Positions 58,824 through 64,000 of a DNA stretch of 64,000 nucleotides are shown in pieces. Origin of the DNA: SZUA-584 sp040768905 (GTDB lineage Bacteria; Bacillota; Clostridia; Christensenellales; SZUA-584); contig JAXGMA010000001.1 of the NCBI GenBank assembly GCA_040768905.1, positions 2,108,001 through 2,172,000 on the forward strand, given 5' to 3'. A program made the translations under genes and the position numbers. Numbering within the stretch: the first letter of the stretch is position 1; every line of letters begins with the position of its first letter. The notes beneath the pieces are model-generated. The model did not search any database, had not been told where the DNA came from, and saw only the letters and a list, made by a program, of their open reading frames with translations.

Positions 58824-60647
58824 CTATTTTACATGCGGCCTGCCGCAGACCACGATGCTGCTTTTTCCAAACACAGGACGATAAACCACCATTCCACGTG
58901 TACTGGATGCGTCGATCACATAGCCGTCACCGGCATAGATACCGACATGAGAGATATTCATAAAGCGCCCGTTGGTTTTAAATGACCAAAATATCAAATC
59001 GCCGGGCTGCAAGTTTGAATATGATATGCACAAACCGTTGTTCACGCAGTATCTGGCCTGCTCCGCCGCTGTTGCCGCCGTAAAATGCGAAACGCCAGCT
59101 TGCCTGTAACACCATCTGGCAAAGTATGAACAGTCCACGTAATTGCCCTGTCCACGCTTTGCCTTTGAGTATGGATGTCCCAAACGCGAAATGGCGTATT
59201 GAACAATATCGCTACCCAATTCACCTTCGGGAAGGTTGCCTAGCAAGTTCCTGATCTGCCCTGGTGTGAGGCCGATGTATGAATCCATGTCGCATATTTC
59301 CATGAACATGGGCAGATAATCCGGTCTCATCAATTCCTCAAGCACTTCCATTTGCTCATTCGACAGGTTATAGACTTGCGCGCCTTGCTCATACGTTTTG
59401 CAATCGATGGATATGACCAGCTTTCTTATGATTCTCGGTGTCGGTTCAGGTGTTGGGCTGGCAGATGGCGCGCTCGGAGCTGGCGATGAACTTGGGGCCG
59501 GATCAGGCTCAACCGTTTCTTTGACGATCTTATGTGAAATGATATTCATGTTCCAAAAAACATCTTTTAAGACGCTGATCTGCCTGTCTTCCATGTATAT
59601 CAGGGGAACAAAATCTTCATTGCTGGTTGTAACGGTTGACTTCACGCTGAAAACACCGATCACATCTATCCAGTTCCCAACATTGTAATCACTGCTGGCC
59701 GATTCACCCTCGACGATCACCTCGTCCACGTCACCGGCGTCCGAAATAATGCGAGTAATCTTGCTGGAATACTCGCCGTTAATCTGTTGAACAACTTCTG
59801 ATATAGTCGGCGTTGTACCGTCCGTATCGTTTGAGAAGATAGCCAGCGGTGAGGATACGATTGCGGCAATGACGGCAATGATAATGATGATCACAACCAC
59901 AATCCAGCCTCCTGCCGCAATAACAGCAATAAGCCCTTTTACAACAGCGATGGCCGCCTTAACTGCCATCATGATGGCTTTAACGGTAAGTTTCGCTGCC
60001 TTCGCCGCCGCTATAGCTACCTTCTTCGCAATGATAAGGGCTTTTTTCGCCGCTTGAGCCGTTCTTTTCACCGTCTTAGCAGCGGTTTTTACACCCTTGC
60101 GCGTTGCCTTCACCGCTCTTTTAGTATTTTTAACACTTCTCCGGGCGGTTCTTGCTGTGCGGTTCGCTTTTTTGCCAGTATGAATGGCCTTTTTCACCGT
60201 CTTTTTTTCGCTATGCGACTGCCTGATTTTCGATGAGCGAGAAGCGGTTTGTTTCGTCTTTTGTGCTGAATTTCCGGCTTCATGCTGCGCCTGTGATCTG
60301 TACTTCTGATTTTTTGCATCGTCTGTCTTGTCCCGTTGCCTGACTTGTTGATGCTCCCGTATTTTCTCATAGCCCTTCTTGGCAACTTTTTTAGCGGCGC
60401 TCGTTGTTTTACCACTAACCTGACGGGTAACGCGTCCACCCGTATCGGTGGCTTTTTCCGTGGCGTATTGTTCGGGGCTAGCATGTTGCTGTTTGTCCTC
60501 AGGTTGTTGCAGCATTTTTACTGCGCCGGTCGTTTTTCTGAAATTGTCCAAGGATTTATTGAGGCTAATATTGCCCTTCATGGTGCGAACGCTTCGTTGT
60601 AATACTTTGGGCAAAGGGGCTTCGGGTTTGGTTCTTGGTTCTTTCAT
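58824..60647 (-). CDS. Membrane-anchored NlpC/P60 cell-wall hydrolase of the element
   Basis: A 607-residue protein. The N-terminal 210 residues are extremely Lys/Arg/Ala-rich with repeated KKA/RTA units and no signal peptide. A strong membrane helix follows (about 235-265, VVVIIIIIAVIAAIV). The external part has a domain of unknown type (280-385), a Pro/Ser/Ala linker with SPTPEPTP, and a C-terminal NlpC/P60 domain (about 490-607) with catalytic Cys in YVDCSYFARW and His in ISHVGIYAGDGYVIDAS. Conjugative elements use such enzymes to open the wall for the transfer channel (the CwlT role). The basic region may lie along DNA or the inner membrane. Confidence 0.85.
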   Translation of the reverse strand: MKEPRTKPEAPLPKVLQRSVRTMKGNISLNKSLDNFRKTTGAVKMLQQPEDKQQHASPEQYATEKATDTGGRVTRQVSGKTTSAAKKVAKKGYEKIREHQQVRQRDKTDDAKNQKYRSQAQHEAGNSAQKTKQTASRSSKIRQSHSEKKTVKKAIHTGKKANRTARTARRSVKNTKRAVKATRKGVKTAAKTVKRTAQAAKKALIIAKKVAIAAAKAAKLTVKAIMMAVKAAIAVVKGLIAVIAAGGWIVVVIIIIIAVIAAIVSSPLAIFSNDTDGTTPTISEVVQQINGEYSSKITRIISDAGDVDEVIVEGESASSDYNVGNWIDVIGVFSVKSTVTTSNEDFVPLIYMEDRQISVLKDVFWNMNIISHKIVKETVEPDPAPSSSPAPSAPSASPTPEPTPRIIRKLVISIDCKTYEQGAQVYNLSNEQMEVLEELMRPDYLPMFMEICDMDSYIGLTPGQIRNLLGNLPEGELGSDIVQYAISRLGHPYSKAKRGQGNYVDCSYFARWCYRQAGVSHFTAATAAEQARYCVNNGLCISYSNLQPGDLIFWSFKTNGRFMNISHVGIYAGDGYVIDASSTRGMVVYRPVFGKSSIVVCGRPHVK

Positions 60648-60677
60648 ATGCGGCTCCTTTCATATTTTTGCAATAAT

Positions 60678-60719
60678 AAAAAACCGTTCATTGGATTCAT
60701 TCATCAATCTCACGAACGG
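60678..60719 (-). terminator. Terminator of the type III restriction gene
   Basis: On the minus strand CCGTTC and GAACGG pair around a 24-base loop and are followed by six T. Confidence 0.65.
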
Positions 60720-60823
60720 CTTAAATACAAATAAACAAGGTGATGGTGGCTATTCGGTTAGTGTACAGTTTTAACGGGCAAGAGCTGTGTTGCTACACAC
60801 ATTGTTCTATCAATTCGTGTGGC

Positions 60824-63800
60824 TCATAACTTTTCCATGATATTAAGAAGGCTCTGATAGCTGTCAACATCATGATAAACGACGTCTTCTGTGGACAATT
60901 CATTGAAAAGCCGCTTAGCACAGGCAATTTTGGCTTGCTCAATGGGACGAAGATTCAGACTTTCCATGGTGCCTTTGGTTTCTGCGATAAAGAATATATG
61001 TTTAACTTTTCCGGCATTGAAAGCTATCGCCCAGTCCGGAGAGTAGTTCCCAACCGGTGTTGGAATCGAGAACCCCTTTGGCAGTTTTGCATACACGCAC
61101 ACCTCGTCAGCTTTATCCATGTCCTCGGCAAACCTGCGCTCTACGCTCTTTTCAGCAGTTCCATCCGTGAGTACATAGTCTTGAATATGCTTCTTTGCCC
61201 TGAAGGCCTTTGCCAAATCACCTGTTTTCTCGGCTGTGAAAATCGCACTGTCATATACCTGCTGAGTACGATCATATGAAATGTGTTCAACAATCATTGT
61301 CGCCTTTTCTTCTTTGATCAATCTAATTGCCTTATTAATGAATTCTTCCGGGTTAGCCTGGAACATGGCAAAAACATGAGCATCTATACCTGCGAGAATA
61401 GCTGCCACAGTTCTTCTGGTAAGTGTTGTACCTTCCGCAATCTTGCCAATCAGGTCATATTTGATCTGGCTGACCTCGGCATGCTTTAAGATTTCAGTAC
61501 GGGTCTTTTCACCTGAAAAGCTGTCACCACGGTCAATAGCATGTTCATCCATATCCTTGATCTGCTTACCGGTCGTGACCGTGTATTGCAGTCGGGTGAC
61601 GAACATCTTATCGTTGATGTGCGCAATTGCTTTCCGAATCAACTCCTCGCTGTCAAATTCAACGGTATAGGCGTATTGATGGTTAATATATCCCCAAAGC
61701 GTCTGAAACTCTTTTTTATAGAAATTATCGTTAAGGGCGTTTTCCTGAATCTTTGTGCGATTCCCGTCAGTGACCATATCGGCAAGAACGCTCTCGTCAA
61801 ACACACTCTGAATGAGCATGTGAATACCATCGGCCAGCGACGCAAGGCTCTCCGGTAACGGTGCAAGGCAATGGTTTTCTTTATCTGCTCGATAGGCGTC
61901 GCTTACATTGTCTTCATTATCAACATATTCGTTTTTCCACAAATACCGCTCGATATCCCTTGCATGCTTTATATCTAGTACAATCGGTTGCCCATCGACC
62001 ATTATCGTTTTGCCAATAAAGTATTCCTGTGTGGCTTTGGACGGACGGTCGTACAAATCTTCTTTGATCTTCTTTTGTAAGTGGGTAACGAACTGACGAT
62101 AACTTTCACTCGCGATTACTGTAAGCATATTGATATCATGTACGCGTTCGCCGCACGTCTGAAAGTCCATTCGGTCGCCGTGCTGATTAACAGCAAGACG
62201 AAGACCGCGCCCAACTTCTTGCCGCTTCTGTGTGGTACTGTCGCTATGCTTTAGGGTGCAAATCTGAAAAACATTCGGATTGTCCCACCCTTCACGCAGC
62301 GCAGAGTGAGAGAATATGAACCGCATGGGTTCCTCAAAACTCAGCAATCGCTCCTTGTCTTTCAAAATCAGGTCGTATGCAGAAATATCGTCGCTCATGT
62401 CACTGCCGCGCTTTGTTGCCGAATCTACTTTATGCCCCTTTTTATCAATGCTGAAATAGCCCGCATGAGTCTTCTTGACATCGATGCTTTTCAGATACTG
62501 TTCGTATGGTGTATTAAAAAGGGTCAAATAATCATTGAGCACGTAAACATACTCCTGCTCAAAGATATCGCCGTATTCGCTGTTGACCTCACTGCCCTCG
62601 TCATCGTATACACGGTATTTAGCGACCTCGTCAATGAAAAAGAGCGACAGCGTCTTTATGCCCAGCTCGAAGTTACGCTTTTCCTTCTCAAAATGCGATA
62701 TAATGGTCTCCCTGATCTGTATGCGCCGCATATCCTTTTCGGACACATCACCCGCGATCTCGCCACGTGCAATTGTCTCACCATTGGTAAAAGTTACGAT
62801 ATCTCGAATGGGATCAATATCACTAATTCTGTACCCTTTGTATTGCTCCATATTGCCCGAAAGAGCGTATAAATCGTCATCGACGCCAAGTATGCGAGGT
62901 TCGCGATTAATAGACTTCTGATAGCTTATCTCAAACTCGATTTTTGCCATTGGAGGTTTTTTTGACGATACAATAATATTTTCAAGGAACAGATAGCTGT
63001 CAGTACCTCGAAAATTCTTTACTTCAAAACCCTTGACCTCGATTTTTTTGACCAGACGATTGTTATAGGCATCCAAGGCATCCAGCACATAGACGAGGTT
63101 ATGGTGCTGAGCATGGGTAGCGGAGTAATTCAGACAGAATAGTGGATTAAAGTTTTTTAAACTTTCCTGCGTGGCCTCACCACCCATCTTCTGTGGCTCG
63201 TCCAAAATAATGATAGGACGATTGGCCTTGATAACATCAATAGGTTTGCGGCTTCCGAAATCATCTAATTCATCATAAATACGCCGGGCATCTGCACCAC
63301 GGGCATTGAAGGCCTGTATGTTGATTATCATCACATTAATACCGGCGCTTGATGAGAAGTTATCAAGCTCGGTTAAGTTTTTACTGTTGTAAATAAAGAA
63401 TCTTGCCTTTTTGCCGTAATGCTCCATGAAATGCTCTTGCGTCATCTCAAACGATTTTTTAACGCCTTCGCGGATCGCAATAGATGGCACGACCACGATA
63501 TACTTGCTCCATCCATAGAGCTTGTTCATTTCAAAAATGGTTTTAATGTAGCAGTAAGTCTTGCCTGTTCCTGTTTCCATCTCGACGTCGAGACTGCAAC
63601 GCCCTAAGTGCTTCACTAACGAATCTGATAACTTAATGTTGTTACGAGCCTGCATGTTGCGGACATTCAACAAAAGCTGCTCATCAGTCAGCACAACGCG
63701 GGCGTTTTCAAAACCAACGGCCACATCGTTATCAGCGGTTGAATCGAACAAAGTCGTCTGGACGGGCTTATGTGTAATGCCAAGGTCTCTTACATAACTC

Positions 63801-63892
63801 ACCCGCTCAGCAAAGGGCTGTCCGGCAAATATGTTCACCACACTGTTCACGGCATCGGTTTGGTAGGGTTGTATTTTGAATTGAAATTTCAT
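60824..63892 (-). CDS. Type III restriction endonuclease subunit R (Res)
   Basis: A 1022-residue helicase-nuclease. Walker A is ETGTGKTYCY (about 106-115), motif II is DEPQ in IIILDEPQKMGG, and the motif VI region HSDSTTQKRQEVGRGLRLAV includes the expected RxxGRGLR. A C-terminal PD-(D/E)xK nuclease is indicated by NYSPDWAIAF and FIAETKGT. Res needs a Mod methyltransferase to recognise DNA. The ATG at 63892 has AAAGGTGG upstream and overlaps the stop of the gene beyond. The location inside the element suggests a cargo defence system that protects host and element from phages. Confidence 0.9.
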   Translation of the reverse strand: MKFQFKIQPYQTDAVNSVVNIFAGQPFAERVSYVRDLGITHKPVQTTLFDSTADNDVAVGFENARVVLTDEQLLLNVRNMQARNNIKLSDSLVKHLGRCSLDVEMETGTGKTYCYIKTIFEMNKLYGWSKYIVVVPSIAIREGVKKSFEMTQEHFMEHYGKKARFFIYNSKNLTELDNFSSSAGINVMIINIQAFNARGADARRIYDELDDFGSRKPIDVIKANRPIIILDEPQKMGGEATQESLKNFNPLFCLNYSATHAQHHNLVYVLDALDAYNNRLVKKIEVKGFEVKNFRGTDSYLFLENIIVSSKKPPMAKIEFEISYQKSINREPRILGVDDDLYALSGNMEQYKGYRISDIDPIRDIVTFTNGETIARGEIAGDVSEKDMRRIQIRETIISHFEKEKRNFELGIKTLSLFFIDEVAKYRVYDDEGSEVNSEYGDIFEQEYVYVLNDYLTLFNTPYEQYLKSIDVKKTHAGYFSIDKKGHKVDSATKRGSDMSDDISAYDLILKDKERLLSFEEPMRFIFSHSALREGWDNPNVFQICTLKHSDSTTQKRQEVGRGLRLAVNQHGDRMDFQTCGERVHDINMLTVIASESYRQFVTHLQKKIKEDLYDRPSKATQEYFIGKTIMVDGQPIVLDIKHARDIERYLWKNEYVDNEDNVSDAYRADKENHCLAPLPESLASLADGIHMLIQSVFDESVLADMVTDGNRTKIQENALNDNFYKKEFQTLWGYINHQYAYTVEFDSEELIRKAIAHINDKMFVTRLQYTVTTGKQIKDMDEHAIDRGDSFSGEKTRTEILKHAEVSQIKYDLIGKIAEGTTLTRRTVAAILAGIDAHVFAMFQANPEEFINKAIRLIKEEKATMIVEHISYDRTQQVYDSAIFTAEKTGDLAKAFRAKKHIQDYVLTDGTAEKSVERRFAEDMDKADEVCVYAKLPKGFSIPTPVGNYSPDWAIAFNAGKVKHIFFIAETKGTMESLNLRPIEQAKIACAKRLFNELSTEDVVYHDVDSYQSLLNIMEKL

Positions 63893-64000
63893 GCCGTTAA
63901 CCACCTTTCGTGCGTATCCCATAGAAAGTTAACAAGGGTAATGCTGCTTCCAACGGCTAGCTTTGCATGCCGTTCTTCCAGACCTTTATAACTGGCACTC
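63889..64000 (-). CDS. C-terminal end of the gene upstream of res (partial)
   Basis: A frame open to the window edge reads SASYKGLEERHAKLAVGSSI, then TLVNFLWDTHERWLTA and TGA. The TGA overlaps the ATG of res (ATGA), the usual sign of translational coupling. I cannot place this 36-residue tail as the end of a Mod methyltransferase; it may be an accessory protein between mod and res. Most of the gene lies outside the window. Confidence 0.5.
   Translation of the reverse strand, partial: SASYKGLEERHAKLAVGSSITLVNFLWDTHERWLTA

Overview
The window looks like chromosomal DNA of an anaerobic, endospore-forming member of the Clostridia (Bacillota), close to 50% G+C. Supporting signs are a SipL-type spore coat morphogenesis gene, a PerR-like regulator next to a superoxide reductase, an oxygen-sensitive-type homocysteine pathway, activators of the 2-hydroxyacyl-CoA dehydratase family, and many sigma-A style promoters (TTGACA-N17-TATAAT). 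I cannot name a species.

Positions 1 to about 49,850 are mostly housekeeping genes in short operons, largely on the minus strand. In order they are: oxidative-stress genes (superoxide reductase, PerR-like); a PrsA-like foldase; NagZ plus a decayed second copy; SipL; an aminotransferase; a small DUF2089/SHOCT/holin-like operon; KsgA; a c-di-GMP-I riboswitch ahead of an unknown 82-residue protein; FtsH-Hpt-TilS; a DEAD-box helicase with a long leader; MnmG-MnmE; a nitrogen module (ANTAR regulator, P-II, ammonium transporter) in which two of three genes are broken; Prs; PHP phosphoesterase; GNAT; a class B PBP; an unusual nuclease-like/tyrosine-recombinase-like fusion; YwlE/YwlC homologues; the DUF39/NIL-ferredoxin/UPF0280 homocysteine operon; YchF; cyclophilin-SerA-SerC; GreA-LysS; lipoproteins; a zinc-ribbon protein; an M15 peptidase; a three-gene dehydratase-activase operon; DusB; MreB; an LCP protein; ACT and DUF2179 proteins; and tRNA-Ser(UGA).

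From just after the tRNA-Ser gene to the right edge (about 49,860-64,000) the content changes to that of an integrative and conjugative element. It has two overlapping large serine recombinases, a small conserved-looking protein, an XPD/DinG-type helicase, a 400-base run of strong hairpins without a credible gene, a sigma-region-4-like protein, a regulator facing an XRE repressor across a symmetrical four-site operator, an ImmA-like protease, an anchored NlpC/P60 cell-wall hydrolase, and the Res subunit of a type III restriction system. The element continues beyond the window.

The most interesting items are: the riboswitch-controlled unknown gene; the HsdR_N-like/tyrosine-recombinase-like fusion at 26036-27466; the structured non-coding block at 55794-56199; the 55-base four-half-site operator; two candidate small RNAs with their own promoter and terminator; and the decayed nitrogen module, including a T TTT TTG slippery site at the ammonium transporter frameshift. 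Every functional statement comes from reading the sequence and from memory of families; no searches were run.
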